From Micrococcales bacterium 31B (GTDB lineage Bacteria; Actinomycetota; Actinomycetes; Actinomycetales; Dermabacteraceae), in the NCBI GenBank assembly GCA_022803075.1, contig JAFFTF010000011.1:11116-54516 (forward strand): a DNA stretch of 43,401 bases, read 5' to 3'. Below, one piece after another: positions 9,913 to 18,488 of this stretch (its first letter is position 1; each line of letters opens with the position of its first letter). A program made the position numbers and the translations under genes. Below the pieces are notes generated by a model. It searched no databases, was not told where the DNA came from, and worked only from the letters and a program-made list of their open reading frames with translations.

Positions 9913-10890
9913 ATGAACCAGATAGGAATTAAGCCACAACCGGCGAACCATAATTTCAATTGTCAGTCAGCCACTAAACCCGGTTGTGGTTGCAAATGCA
10001 GAGGAATCTTGCACCAGCGAGACATCTTGGTTGAGGCGTTCGATCCGAATAACACTCACTCACAAGAAAGTTTGGACGCCTTCGACAATCAATTGACTGC
10101 GCTTTTCGGCACTGCGTTCACATCAATTCTGAGTGACCCCGCGAACAATGAGCAAGCCCGCAGGAAATGGGATTCGGGTGATAATGTAACCGCACAGAGG
10201 CGCAGCACCCAGACCGAGCAACGGATCGTCGACGTCACGCTTCGCGACTTGCTACGCCTAGTCCGCTCGATGGAGAGCACTGACAAGTCCGGATGGCCCG
10301 AGTTTCTAAACGCTGTGACACTTCAAAGCAATTGGAAATACGTCGTAAAAGAGGTTAAAGGCAATCTGGATTCGCATGACAAAAACAGTGGATATTTCTG
10401 GTCCTCTATGCTTGCAGCGACGGCAGGTGCGTTGGAAATGATCGATAAACAATCGCCTACCTGCGAGTTAAGAGCAGTCGACATTGAAAGTTACCTCTCA
10501 CGCGCATTAACAGACTTCAAGCACTCCCGACACCCACGTGCGAGATCTGGAAACACGGTAAAGATTGTGAAAGAAATGGCCGATTCACATGCGGTGCATG
10601 TTGGTGCAATCGAAATTGCCAAGGCTTGGAATGATTCCCAACTGGACCGAAATCACAAGATTTTAATGCTATGCGTAGTTGGGTCGGCTCTGTCACCCGA
10701 CCTTTGGCACCATCCCGCTGCTGTTCGCAACCTCCTTATACCGGCAGTGACAAATCTCCGAAATCTAACGCAGGGCGACAAGTCCTCACCGGATTCCAAC
10801 GTTTTCTCACTCGACTCGGGTCACCTCAAAGTCGAATTACTAATCGAGAGACATTTATCTTCCGGATGGAAACGCAATAAAGCCTGGTAG
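9913..10890 (+). CDS. Hypothetical protein with Cys-rich N-terminus, defence-island gene
   Basis: 325 residues, not recognised. The frame is open further upstream to 9508, but that part lies inside the methylase gene; ATG 9913 has AGGA at 9898-9901 and follows a 76-bp gap, so it is the best start. Near the N-terminus is a Cys cluster (CQSATKPGCGCKCRG) that could bind metal. The rest is mixed helix-rich sequence without transmembrane segments or recognisable ATPase or nuclease motifs. G+C is about 50%, far below the upstream operon. It lies between the DISARM-like operon and the convergent Hachiman-like pair and so may be an uncharacterised defence gene; this is inference from position only. 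Confidence 0.6.
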   Translation: MNQIGIKPQPANHNFNCQSATKPGCGCKCRGILHQRDILVEAFDPNNTHSQESLDAFDNQLTALFGTAFTSILSDPANNEQARRKWDSGDNVTAQRRSTQTEQRIVDVTLRDLLRLVRSMESTDKSGWPEFLNAVTLQSNWKYVVKEVKGNLDSHDKNSGYFWSSMLAATAGALEMIDKQSPTCELRAVDIESYLSRALTDFKHSRHPRARSGNTVKIVKEMADSHAVHVGAIEIAKAWNDSQLDRNHKILMLCVVGSALSPDLWHHPAAVRNLLIPAVTNLRNLTQGDKSSPDSNVFSLDSGHLKVELLIERHLSSGWKRNKAW

Positions 10891-10931
10891 CCCAATTACG
10901 TCAATTCCGCAACTTCGTTAAGGAGTTACTT

Positions 10932-10963
10932 TATTGGGTCAGCCCAATAGCATTTCGGAATGC
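10932..10963. terminator. Paired hairpins between convergent genes
   Basis: Two adjacent perfect dyads lie in the 216-bp gap between convergent genes: TATTGGG/CCCAATA (arms 10932-10938 and 10943-10949, 4-nt loop) and GCATT/AATGC (10950-10954 and 10959-10963, loop TCGG). There is no long T tract on either side, so a bidirectional terminator is plausible but unproven. The rest of 10891-11106 shows nothing recognisable. Confidence 0.35.
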
Positions 10964-11106
10964 GCTCCGACCCAGAGATCAGAGCTGAAGTCCATAATCG
11001 AGACTGGACCGTAATCATTATTCAGCGTGCGGTAGAATTCTTTGCGCAAAAAGTGGAGAGTTGCAATCCTTGCGACTTTCGGGGCTTGAGACGGAAGCGG
11101 CAAAAA

Positions 11107-14100
11107 CTACGATCCCGATTGGGTGCGTCCAGCCTTTCCAGCGGCGATCCCGGTTCTGGGCTCACCGGCACTTCCTGAAAGAACCTGCCATAGTTGCCGC
11201 AAGTCAGTCCCAGTCAATTCTGACCCACTTGGACCGTGTCGATCCCAGTCCGCGTCGGAAAGTTGCGACAGGAACTCTCGGGCATCCGAAGGACGAAGCG
11301 CGCCTGACTGTTGGCTCCGCGCGAACTCTGCACCAAGCGAGTTTGCAATTGTTCTCGGGACAGAACTCATCCGCATCACCGCGCCCGCTTCAGTGTTGAC
11401 ACCGTGATACAGCATGGCACCTAGAAGGTTGATGTTTCGCAAATCGCTTTCACTCACGTTCGCGAAGTCAATTCCGCTAGTGGGCAACTTCGACAAGGCG
11501 GAAATCCCCCAGGTTCCGGCAGTCGCAAGGTGCCGGTAGATTGCCTTAGTTGCTTCCGTGATCGCTGCAGTTGTACTTGATGCATGGCCAAAGTATCGCT
11601 CGGCGATGGACTTAATGGAGACGCCCGCCACCCAATCAGCAGCGATCTTAGCAGCCCTATCTCCGATTCCGGAGCCGGCGCCACTCAATTCATCGATGCT
11701 CTCTCTGATCTGAGGTAATTGAAGCATGACTCGCATGAGTTCGGGCAAAGCGCTTGATGTGACATCGCCAAACAGGCTGCCCGGTTGCCAATCACTCGCG
11801 TCGAGGCGCTTGTCCATACGCCGCATCTCACCCATCGCTGAACGGATGCCCTCGGGGGTGAACCCCGTGCTATCGGCGAGCGTAGTGGTCTCAACGTTCT
11901 GTGCAAGTTCAGCAGCGTAGGCCCGCGTCGCTTCCAGCAGCCTTAGTCCCTTTCTCCTTTCAGCGGGGCTTGCCTCGACCAGGGATGAGTATCCGAACGT
12001 GTTACGAAGCAGCAACTCTGTTTCAGATAAGACTGAATCTAGGTTCTTTTTCTGCGCGAAGAGATGGGCGACGTAATTACGGAAGTCGGCCCATTGGTCG
12101 TTGTAAAGCGACCTTTCCAAATTTAGCAATCGACCGGCATCTTCAAGTTCATCCAGGAGAACCACGAGCCTGGAGACAAGCGCCCCTGCTTGATCTGACA
12201 AGAACTTTGCAAGTGACTCTCTATCTCCTTCCTGGCTGGAGATACCGACAACTCCGATGCTGTCCTGATCTATGCGACCTGCCCGTCCCGCGAGGTTCCA
12301 GAACTCGCGAGCAGTCATCGGTCGGCTGGACTTGCCATTTGGCAGGTATCGGGTTGCAAGGAGGATGGATGACACCGGGAAGTTCAAGCCCTGCGAAATA
12401 CCGGTTGTCGCCACAAGAACCCGAAGTTTCCCCTTTTCGGCTAGCCATTCCATCAATGCGCGGGTTTCGTCGGACAGTCCTGCATGGTGTACTCCGACAC
12501 GACGAGCAAGCATACCGATGAGGGTGTAGTCTTCACTGATTTCTGCTGCTAAGTAGCGCTGCACGAGTGCAATATCGGAATCGTAATTTTCCGTAAGCTT
12601 TCCTGACAGCTCTTCCGCGATACTCCACACCGTCCGGATATCCCGGCAGACAACGATCGCAGTACCCCGCTCAGATAGCGTTAACGCCGAGGCGCCAGCG
12701 ATCTTGCTGAGATTGACCTTAAAACTAGAGAATGTGTGATCAAGTTGAGGTGATTCACCAATCTGGTAACTGCCTGAGACTGTCATTGTTGAGCCGCTTG
12801 TCAGCATAGGTTCGAAGGAGAGTCGCCAATCCCTACCCTTGCCAGAGGCCGGCGCTACTGCTGAGATTAGACCGATTAGCCGATCGTTAGGCTGCCAAGG
12901 GGTTGTTGCAAGGCTGATGCTCTTTCCAGTGCGCGGCGCCAGCCATCGGGCAAGGTCGTTGCCGTTAGGCACATTCGGCATGAGTAACAAGAAGTTCGCT
13001 TGGGTGCAGTCTCGTTTGACAGTCGCCAGTAATAACTCGATGCGAATACCTCGGTCGGTATCTTCAATGTTGTGGGCCTCATCAAGCACCATCAATGCAA
13101 GTGGTCGATTGATCGCCGCGTTTCGGATCGCCAGATGAATTTTCTCCGGCGTTGCCACCAACACGTCAAAGGGGGACTCGTTGAGCATCCCAGCTTCTAT
13201 CTCGTCAATCTCCACTGCGGCTGTGAGTTCCTCAACCCGAATTCCACTCGGCCCTAGATCTCGCCTCATCCGTCGAGTGATCTGCGAGACGAGCGCCCGT
13301 GTTGGCGCCACATACGCGACCCAGCCTTTGTCCTGCTTGAACTGGCTAATCGCCTGAACAATTTTGAACTCTGCGAGTATGGTCTTACCTGCGCTCGTCG
13401 GAAGATCCACGACGACCGCCGCGTTAGCCGGATCCAGAAGCCCCTGTTCCTGAATCGCGATGCGCTGCGGAGGCAGCATCTCGAACATGGAGTGGTGTCG
13501 GGTCGCTGTTTCGACGATGCTCCGAATCTCCGGACCGATGCGCGTGACTGACCAAAGTGCCCCCGCCACCATGCGCTGTGCCATCGCACGTTGCCACTGG
13601 AGAACCACGACGAATGCTGGATCAGCAGACTGTTGCGCCGCAGAAATCGCTCGGTCGAAGTGGAAGTCAAGTTGCGTTGCGATGTCCGCTGGCTCCCCTT
13701 GCATGAGATATGTGGCGACCATCTCAGAAAGCCTGGCCCAGTGGTATAGGGCCACGAGGCGCCACCCAGCTACCTGCAACTCTTCGGACCGCGATTGTGC
13801 GTTGAAGAGAAGCTCCTCGTTCTGTCGTTGCTCGTCGCGCAGCCGCGCCACGGTTTCTGCGACGCGCTCCAAGTCAGGCCATCCATCTTTGCGAAGCAGT
13901 AGAGTCCAAATCTGCCCGAGATCACTTAGAACGCGTGTGTCCCATGAGCCGTCGGATTGGAAGAGTTCCGGGCGGACTTCGCGCTCGCGCATCCAGGCCC
14001 GGTACTCCGCCCAACGGTCTGAACAGTATGCGAGCGCACCGAGTTGGAGGACTTGATGTACCAGCGCCTCCAAAGAGTCGAACTTCAACGGTAGCGCCCG

Positions 14101-14409
14101 AAGTAAAGCGAACGCCTCGTGTGCCGCGGCCTCCGCCACTGCGGCGTCTGACGTGCCAGAGTGCGACGAAACCTGAGCGAGTGTTTCAATCCCTTCACTG
14201 GCGACAATCTCGTAAGCGAAGGCGACGTCCTGAATAAGCGCCTCGGTCGCGGCGTCATTAGCGCTTTCGCGATAGAGTTGCCGACCAAGGTTCGAGTTGA
14301 CGTACATGGAGGCAGCTGCATCGTGGGCCGCCTTCACCCGTTCCGCGCCGAGGGCTTCGATTGCCCAGTGTGATCTGAGGCGGCTGATTGCTTCGCGGGA
14401 GATAGTCAT
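11107..14409 (-). CDS. hamB: Ski2-like DEAH-box helicase, Hachiman HamB-like
   Basis: 1100 residues. Walker A is LPTSAGKT (about residue 336), Walker B DEAH in LMVLDEAHNIED (about 443), and the Ski2-type motifs V-VI read GLNFPV and FWNLAGRAGRID (about 700-710). An N-terminal region of about 320 residues without motifs precedes the ATPase. The start ATG (14409) overlaps the stop of the upstream nuclease gene in an ATGA, so the two proteins are coupled. Hachiman consists of HamA (DUF1837 nuclease) and HamB (helicase) in this order and arrangement; AbpA/AbpB is a similar alternative. G+C is about 57%, lower than the flanking transporter genes, which suggests transfer. Function inferred: ATP-dependent DNA surveillance that controls the nuclease. 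Confidence 0.72.
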   Translation of the reverse strand: MTISREAISRLRSHWAIEALGAERVKAAHDAAASMYVNSNLGRQLYRESANDAATEALIQDVAFAYEIVASEGIETLAQVSSHSGTSDAAVAEAAAHEAFALLRALPLKFDSLEALVHQVLQLGALAYCSDRWAEYRAWMREREVRPELFQSDGSWDTRVLSDLGQIWTLLLRKDGWPDLERVAETVARLRDEQRQNEELLFNAQSRSEELQVAGWRLVALYHWARLSEMVATYLMQGEPADIATQLDFHFDRAISAAQQSADPAFVVVLQWQRAMAQRMVAGALWSVTRIGPEIRSIVETATRHHSMFEMLPPQRIAIQEQGLLDPANAAVVVDLPTSAGKTILAEFKIVQAISQFKQDKGWVAYVAPTRALVSQITRRMRRDLGPSGIRVEELTAAVEIDEIEAGMLNESPFDVLVATPEKIHLAIRNAAINRPLALMVLDEAHNIEDTDRGIRIELLLATVKRDCTQANFLLLMPNVPNGNDLARWLAPRTGKSISLATTPWQPNDRLIGLISAVAPASGKGRDWRLSFEPMLTSGSTMTVSGSYQIGESPQLDHTFSSFKVNLSKIAGASALTLSERGTAIVVCRDIRTVWSIAEELSGKLTENYDSDIALVQRYLAAEISEDYTLIGMLARRVGVHHAGLSDETRALMEWLAEKGKLRVLVATTGISQGLNFPVSSILLATRYLPNGKSSRPMTAREFWNLAGRAGRIDQDSIGVVGISSQEGDRESLAKFLSDQAGALVSRLVVLLDELEDAGRLLNLERSLYNDQWADFRNYVAHLFAQKKNLDSVLSETELLLRNTFGYSSLVEASPAERRKGLRLLEATRAYAAELAQNVETTTLADSTGFTPEGIRSAMGEMRRMDKRLDASDWQPGSLFGDVTSSALPELMRVMLQLPQIRESIDELSGAGSGIGDRAAKIAADWVAGVSIKSIAERYFGHASSTTAAITEATKAIYRHLATAGTWGISALSKLPTSGIDFANVSESDLRNINLLGAMLYHGVNTEAGAVMRMSSVPRTIANSLGAEFARSQQSGALRPSDAREFLSQLSDADWDRHGPSGSELTGTDLRQLWQVLSGSAGEPRTGIAAGKAGRTQSGS

Positions 14410-15185
14410 GCTGCGGTCTCCAATTCGACCGAAGCATCGGCGACCTGAACCAGTAGTTCGGCGGTCAGATAGATCGCGACGAGCGCCATGTTGGTTGGTT
14501 CTTTCACGGACTGGGCAAGACTGGAAGCCCTGGCACGAAGGTCTGCCTGGTTTGGTTCTGTTGCATGAATGAGGACGCCGTATATGATGACATCCAGGCT
14601 GTCCGCTAGGTAGGTTTTTATCGCATGACGGAAGCTATCCAGCCACGATTTGCCCACCGAGTTCATCGCCAGATATCGAATCGCCCACTTGCTACGTTCG
14701 TCGCCCGAGTTAAGCCCCGACAACTGGTTATGAAGCCCGTGGCTTCGGCTCGTCAGCAAGCTGGGAGGCCATGCCATCTGATGGCTGGTCTTCACTTCAG
14801 CGAATACGAATCGAACTCGATCGCTCGCGTGGAATCCGACAAGGTCCACGCCTCCTCCAATGCTATTGGGGTTTCGCGTCGATCGACTATCCGGCCACGG
14901 GAACTCGCAGCCGACATCGGTGACCAAATGGTGTTCGGCGAGCGCCTCCCCAACTCGCCATTCATCGAAGGAGTCCGGCGTAGCAAGGATGGTCTCCAAA
15001 CGCTCGCTCTCGAATTCGGTTTTTGCTAGATCGGCGAGCGCCTCGCGCGCTTCTTGGACGCCAGTGTCATCTCGCAGAATCGATTGCACACTGGACGAGA
15101 TTCTGGCAACATCCGACGCGTCAAGGTGGTGACCGGCCGCGGAGATTGCGCCTTGGTCAACTCTATACGCCAGCGATCCAACCAC
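14406..15185 (-). CDS. hamA: PD-(D/E)XK-type nuclease, Hachiman HamA-like
   Basis: 259 residues from GTG 15185; an in-frame stop just upstream (15192-15194) rules out a longer start in this frame. The pattern E80 ... GGGVDLVGF (D114) ... FAEVKT (E130, K132) fits the E-D-ExK active site of PD-(D/E)XK nucleases, as in DUF1837/HamA proteins. The C-terminal half is helical and has no further motif. It is followed by hamB with a 4-bp overlap. The GTG has a distant GGGAG (10 nt), which is weak. A second, overlapping frame upstream (15262 onward) has a better start and strong coding bias, so the true N-terminus may be encoded there and separated by a 1-base shift. Nuclease family moderately sure; Hachiman assignment rests on the pair. 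Confidence 0.65.
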   Translation of the reverse strand: MVGSLAYRVDQGAISAAGHHLDASDVARISSSVQSILRDDTGVQEAREALADLAKTEFESERLETILATPDSFDEWRVGEALAEHHLVTDVGCEFPWPDSRSTRNPNSIGGGVDLVGFHASDRVRFVFAEVKTSHQMAWPPSLLTSRSHGLHNQLSGLNSGDERSKWAIRYLAMNSVGKSWLDSFRHAIKTYLADSLDVIIYGVLIHATEPNQADLRARASSLAQSVKEPTNMALVAIYLTAELLVQVADASVELETAA

Positions 15186-15262
15186 TGCACTTCATCTCCC
15201 GTGCTGCCCATAAACTTGCGGACGCCTCCGCTGGCGCCAGTGTACTTTACCCCCACCGACAT
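15186..15262 (-). other. Possible lost N-terminus of hamA in another frame
   Basis: Reading from ATG 15262 (AGGA four bases upstream) gives MSVGVKYTGASGGVRKF... through QWLDRW, with a high G/C share at third codon positions like a real gene, and it runs out of phase into the start of hamA. Joining the two needs a single -1 shift near 15150-15185. It may be a one-base deletion, a sequencing error, or chance. Confidence 0.35.
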
Positions 15263-15630
15263 ATGGTCCTACCGGCCTCTTTGAGTCTTCCACCCAAGCA
15301 GTAGGAGCAGGCCGACCGGTCCGGTCGAGGGGTACGTGAACGCCTTTCAGACTAACAACAGGGCCAGCCAGCCTGAGCCAACGGGCCCCGTCACCGTTGA
15401 AGTTCCTAGTGCAGGTCCATACCCAGTAGCAGCAGGGCACGGCCAGTCGCATCGCGGCTCCGTCCCCTTGTCGCCATTTTTGCGACTAATGGACAACAAC
15501 CCCGTTCATCCACATGAACACCACATGTCGCCTGCGTCACCATGTGAACGCATCGCCCCCTCGCCCGTTGCATACACACGCCCGCGAGCCCTTTGATAGA
15601 GCCAGTATCCGCTCATCTTAGGACTCTCCC
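15263..15630. promoter_or_regulatory. Divergent gap with GTTCAT-N4-ATGAAC dyad
   Basis: The 368-bp gap separates the divergent hamA side and the ABC importer operon. It holds a perfect palindrome GTTCAT/ATGAAC (15504-15509 and 15514-15519) and, nearby, a related half-site ATGTGAAC (about 15542). Such a dyad could be a repressor site for the importer. GTCGC/GCGAC around a T run (about 15470-15485) is a weak hairpin. No coding sequence or convincing -35/-10 pair was found. Confidence 0.3.
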
Positions 15631-16521
15631 ATGTCGCTCCTCGGCGTTCACACCGCGTGCACCGTCACGTTCGACCGCGTCGGTCGCACGTTCGACACCG
15701 CGAACGGCCCCCACGACGTGCTGGCCGACATCAACCTCGAATTGCACCCCGCCGAGATCGTCGCGATCGTCGGCGCGAGCGGATGCGGCAAGTCCACCCT
15801 GCTACGCCTCGCTGGCGGCCTCGACACCACCACGCGCGGAGCCGTTCACATTGACGGCACCCCCGTCGCGGGCATCGACCCCCGCTGCGCCATCGCCTTC
15901 CAAGAACCCCGCCTCCTGCCTTGGCGCACCGTCGCCACCAACGTGGGTCTGGGGTTGCCGCGCCAGGGGGGCACGCGCGCGTCCGGCCAGAAAGCCCCAG
16001 CCGGCCAGAAAGCCCCGGCCGGCCCAAAAACCCCAGCAACCGCAACCCAACCCCAGCCGTTCACCAAGGCCGAGGCCACGGAACGCGTGGCCGAGCTGCT
16101 GCACCTCGTGGGTCTCGACGACTTCGCCAGCCACAAACCCCGCCAGATCTCGGGCGGCATGGCGCAGCGCGTGGCCCTGGCCCGCGCCCTCGCCCGCAAT
16201 CCGGGGGTGCTGCTGCTCGACGAGCCGTTCGGCGCCCTCGACGCCCTCACGCGCATCAAGATGCAAGACCTGCTGCTGGAGATCCACGCGGCGGAACCCA
16301 CCACCATCCTGCTGGTCACGCACGACGTCGACGAGGCGCTCCAGCTCGCCGACCGGGTCGTGGTGCTGGGGCGCGAGCACCGCAACTCCCCCGCCACGAT
16401 CACCCGCATCGTCGACGTGCCCGGCGCGCGCCCCCGCGAACGCAGCGCCCCGCACCTCGCCGAACTGCGCGATGACCTGCTCGAACTCCTCGGCGTCCCC
16501 CGCCACACCCCCACCCGCTAA
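15631..16521 (+). CDS. ABC transporter ATPase, sulfonate/taurine/nitrate type (SsuB/TauB-like)
   Basis: 296 residues, cytoplasmic ATPase of an importer. Walker A GASGCGKST, Q-loop FQEPRLLPW, signature ISGGMAQR, Walker B LLLDEPFG, D-loop and H-loop VTHD are all present and intact. The Q-loop wording RLLPW is typical of the SsuB/TauB/NrtD group. Unusual is a Lys/Ala/Pro-rich insertion after the Q-loop (about residues 115-143) made of three 18-bp repeats. Start ATG has AGGA upstream. It is followed by the binding protein (24-bp gap) and permease, forming an operon. Substrate is not determinable: aliphatic sulfonate, taurine or a thiamine precursor are the usual ones. Confidence 0.85.
   Translation: MSLLGVHTACTVTFDRVGRTFDTANGPHDVLADINLELHPAEIVAIVGASGCGKSTLLRLAGGLDTTTRGAVHIDGTPVAGIDPRCAIAFQEPRLLPWRTVATNVGLGLPRQGGTRASGQKAPAGQKAPAGPKTPATATQPQPFTKAEATERVAELLHLVGLDDFASHKPRQISGGMAQRVALARALARNPGVLLLDEPFGALDALTRIKMQDLLLEIHAAEPTTILLVTHDVDEALQLADRVVVLGREHRNSPATITRIVDVPGARPRERSAPHLAELRDDLLELLGVPRHTPTR
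15985..16038 (+). repeat. Three 18-bp in-frame tandem repeats in the ATPase gene
   Basis: Units GGCCAGAAAGCCCCAGCC, then one with a single change, then a more diverged third copy. They encode GQKAPA-GQKAPA-GPKTPA. The period is a multiple of three, so copy-number change would keep the frame. Confidence 0.8.
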
Positions 16522-16545
16522 CGCCCCACGCACAAGGACGACACC

Positions 16546-17553
16546 ATGACGACGATCAGCCGCCGCAGCTTCGCAGGCCTCCTCACCCTCGCCACCGCGG
16601 GCACCCTCAGCGCGTGCATGGCGGGCGAATCCGCCGCGAACACGAGCGCCAGCACGGGCGCCCTCGACACCCTCAACATCGACTTCGCGACGTACAACCC
16701 GCTGAGCCTCATCATCAAAGAAAAGGGCCTGCTCGAAACGGCGCTGCAAGCGCAGGGCACGAAGGTCAACTGGGTGCAGTCCGCGGGCAGCAACAAAGCC
16801 AACGAGGCGCTGCGCTCCGACGCGATTCACGTGGGGTCGACGGCGGGCAGCGCCGCCCTGCTCGCGCGCGCCAACGGTTCGAGCATCAAGGTGATCGACA
16901 TTTACAGCCAGCCCGAGTGGTCCGCGCTGGTGGTGGGCAAGGGCTCGACGATCACAAGCGTCGCCGAGCTGAAGGGCCAACAGATCGCCGCGACCAAGGG
17001 CACCGACCCGTACTTCTTCTTGCTGCAGGCGCTCGCCGCGAACGGCCTCACGCAAAAAGACGTCACGGTGCAGAATCTGCAGCACGCCGACGGACGCACC
17101 GCCCTCGACCAGGGCAGCGTGCAGGCCTGGTCGGGCCTCGACCCCATCATGGCCGCCGCCGAGAATGACGGCGACACGCTGCTCTACCGCAACGTCGACT
17201 TCTGCACCTACGGCTTCTTGAACGCCACCGAATCGTTTCTCAACGAGCACCCCGAGACCGCGCAGATCGTCGTGAACACGTACGAAGAGGCCCGCGCCTG
17301 GGCCGCCGACAACGCCGAGGAGACCGCGAGCATCCTCGCGAAGGTCGCCTCCATCGACCCCGCCGTCGCGACCATCGTCATCGGACGCTCCAACCTCGAC
17401 GTCAACCCCGTTCCCGGCGACGCCCAGCTCGCCGTGCTGAAGGTCGTCGCGCCGATCCTCGTCGAATCCGGAGACGCCAAGTCCCAAGCCGACGTCGACG
17501 CCGCCCTCGCCTCCATCATCGAGCCCGCCTACGCCACCAAGGCCACGGCGTGA
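16546..17553 (+). CDS. ABC importer substrate-binding lipoprotein (SsuA-like), Tat-exported
   Basis: 335 residues. The N-terminus carries a twin-arginine motif (SRRSFAG) and a lipobox LSAC with Cys24, so it is predicted to be exported folded and lipid-anchored outside the membrane. The mature part (LNIDFATYNPLSLIIKEKGLLE...) has the fold-defining features of SsuA/ThiY/NMT1-type binding proteins: early beta strand, 'GSTAGSAALLARANGS' loop, and the 'ELKGQQIAATKGT' hinge. AAGGA precedes the ATG. The stop overlaps the permease start (GTGA). Provides substrate specificity for the importer; the ligand is unknown. Confidence 0.85.
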   Translation: MTTISRRSFAGLLTLATAGTLSACMAGESAANTSASTGALDTLNIDFATYNPLSLIIKEKGLLETALQAQGTKVNWVQSAGSNKANEALRSDAIHVGSTAGSAALLARANGSSIKVIDIYSQPEWSALVVGKGSTITSVAELKGQQIAATKGTDPYFFLLQALAANGLTQKDVTVQNLQHADGRTALDQGSVQAWSGLDPIMAAAENDGDTLLYRNVDFCTYGFLNATESFLNEHPETAQIVVNTYEEARAWAADNAEETASILAKVASIDPAVATIVIGRSNLDVNPVPGDAQLAVLKVVAPILVESGDAKSQADVDAALASIIEPAYATKATA

Positions 17554-18395
17554 CCGCGACGATGAGTGCCAACCCACCCACGCGCGCGTCCGGGCCCAGT
17601 GGGCCGGTTAGTGGGCCGGACGCTCCGGTGGCCCGCCCCCGCCCCCGCCGCCGTTGGCTGCGTGCCGGCGGCCTCCTGCTGCCCCTCGTACTGCTGGTGC
17701 TGTGGCAGGTGGTCACGAGCGCGGGCCTAGTCTCGGCGGTGCAGTTGCCGCCTCCGGCCGACGTGGTCGCCGCGGGCGTAGACCTCTATCAGCGCGGCGA
17801 GTTGTTCACACACGTGGGTATCTCGACGCAGCGCGTACTCGTCGGGTTCGCGATCGGTGCGCTGATCGGGCTCGCCGTCGGCGCGGCGGTGGGTCTCTCG
17901 CGCCTCTCGGACGTGCTGGCCTCTACCACGCTCGGGGCGCTGCGCGCGGTGCCGTCGCTCGCGTGGGTGCCGCTGCTGATCCTGTGGCTGAAAATCGGCG
18001 AGAGCTCGAAGATCACGCTGATCGCTATCGGCGCTTTCTTTCCTGTGTACACCACCGTCGCGGCGGCGCTGCGGCGCGTGGACCCGCACCTCGTGGAGGC
18101 CGGGCGGGCGTTCGGCCTGCGCGGATTCTCGCTGTTCCGCACGGTGCAGCTGCCCGCGGTGCTGCCCTCCGTGATTTCGGGACTGCGCCTCGCGCTCGCC
18201 CAGGCGTGGCTGTTTCTCGTGGCCGCGGAGTTGATCGCCTCGTCGATGGGCCTCGGGTTCGTGCTCATCGACTCGCAAAACAATGGGCGCACCGACCGGA
18301 TGCTGCTCGCGATCATCCTCCTCGCGGTCTGTGGAAAGATCACCGACTCGCTGGTGTCGCTACTCGAGAAGTGGGCGGCGCGGCGCTGGGGGTAG
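17550..18395 (+). CDS. ABC importer permease (SsuC-like)
   Basis: 281 residues with about six membrane segments and the coupling-helix EAA signature (EAGRAFGLRGFSLFRTVQLP...) that contacts the ATPase. Start GTG 17550 overlaps the binding-protein stop; ATG 17562 is an alternative. The cytoplasmic N-terminal ~35 residues are Pro/Arg-rich and contain one copy of the dispersed GC-rich word (encoding DAPVARP), which is not part of the family. Completes the three-gene importer. Confidence 0.87.
   Translation: MTATMSANPPTRASGPSGPVSGPDAPVARPRPRRRWLRAGGLLLPLVLLVLWQVVTSAGLVSAVQLPPPADVVAAGVDLYQRGELFTHVGISTQRVLVGFAIGALIGLAVGAAVGLSRLSDVLASTTLGALRAVPSLAWVPLLILWLKIGESSKITLIAIGAFFPVYTTVAAALRRVDPHLVEAGRAFGLRGFSLFRTVQLPAVLPSVISGLRLALAQAWLFLVAAELIASSMGLGFVLIDSQNNGRTDRMLLAIILLAVCGKITDSLVSLLEKWAARRWG
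17617..17639 (+). repeat. Dispersed GC-rich 23-bp word, copy in permease gene
   Basis: CGGACGCTCCGGTGGCCCGC followed by CCC. Identical to two copies near the right edge (43300 and 43324) and close to two copies in copA (22396 and 22441). Confidence 0.7.
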
Positions 18396-18429
18396 GGTCG
18401 CAGCCTTTCGTGCAGCACGCGCAAGCCCT

Positions 18430-18483
18430 GCATTTAGAGTGCCATTTTGGTACGATTCGGTCATATCTGGCCTCTAAATTGCA
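18430..18483. promoter_or_regulatory. 14-bp imperfect inverted repeat upstream of the ATPase/RloB pair
   Basis: ATTTAGAG (18432-18439) and CTCTAAAT (18472-18479) are perfect arms; the dyad extends imperfectly to about 14 bp. It sits immediately before the ATPase gene in a locally AT-rich gap and could be an operator or leader hairpin. A TACGAT hexamer (18451-18456) between the arms could be a -10. Confidence 0.4.
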
Positions 18484-18488
18484 AGGTG

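Noticed and set aside
15802-17577. 591-codon minus-strand frame opposite the ABC importer
   Set aside because: Antisense shadow of high-GC genes; low-complexity Asp/Gly/Val sequence and no start region.
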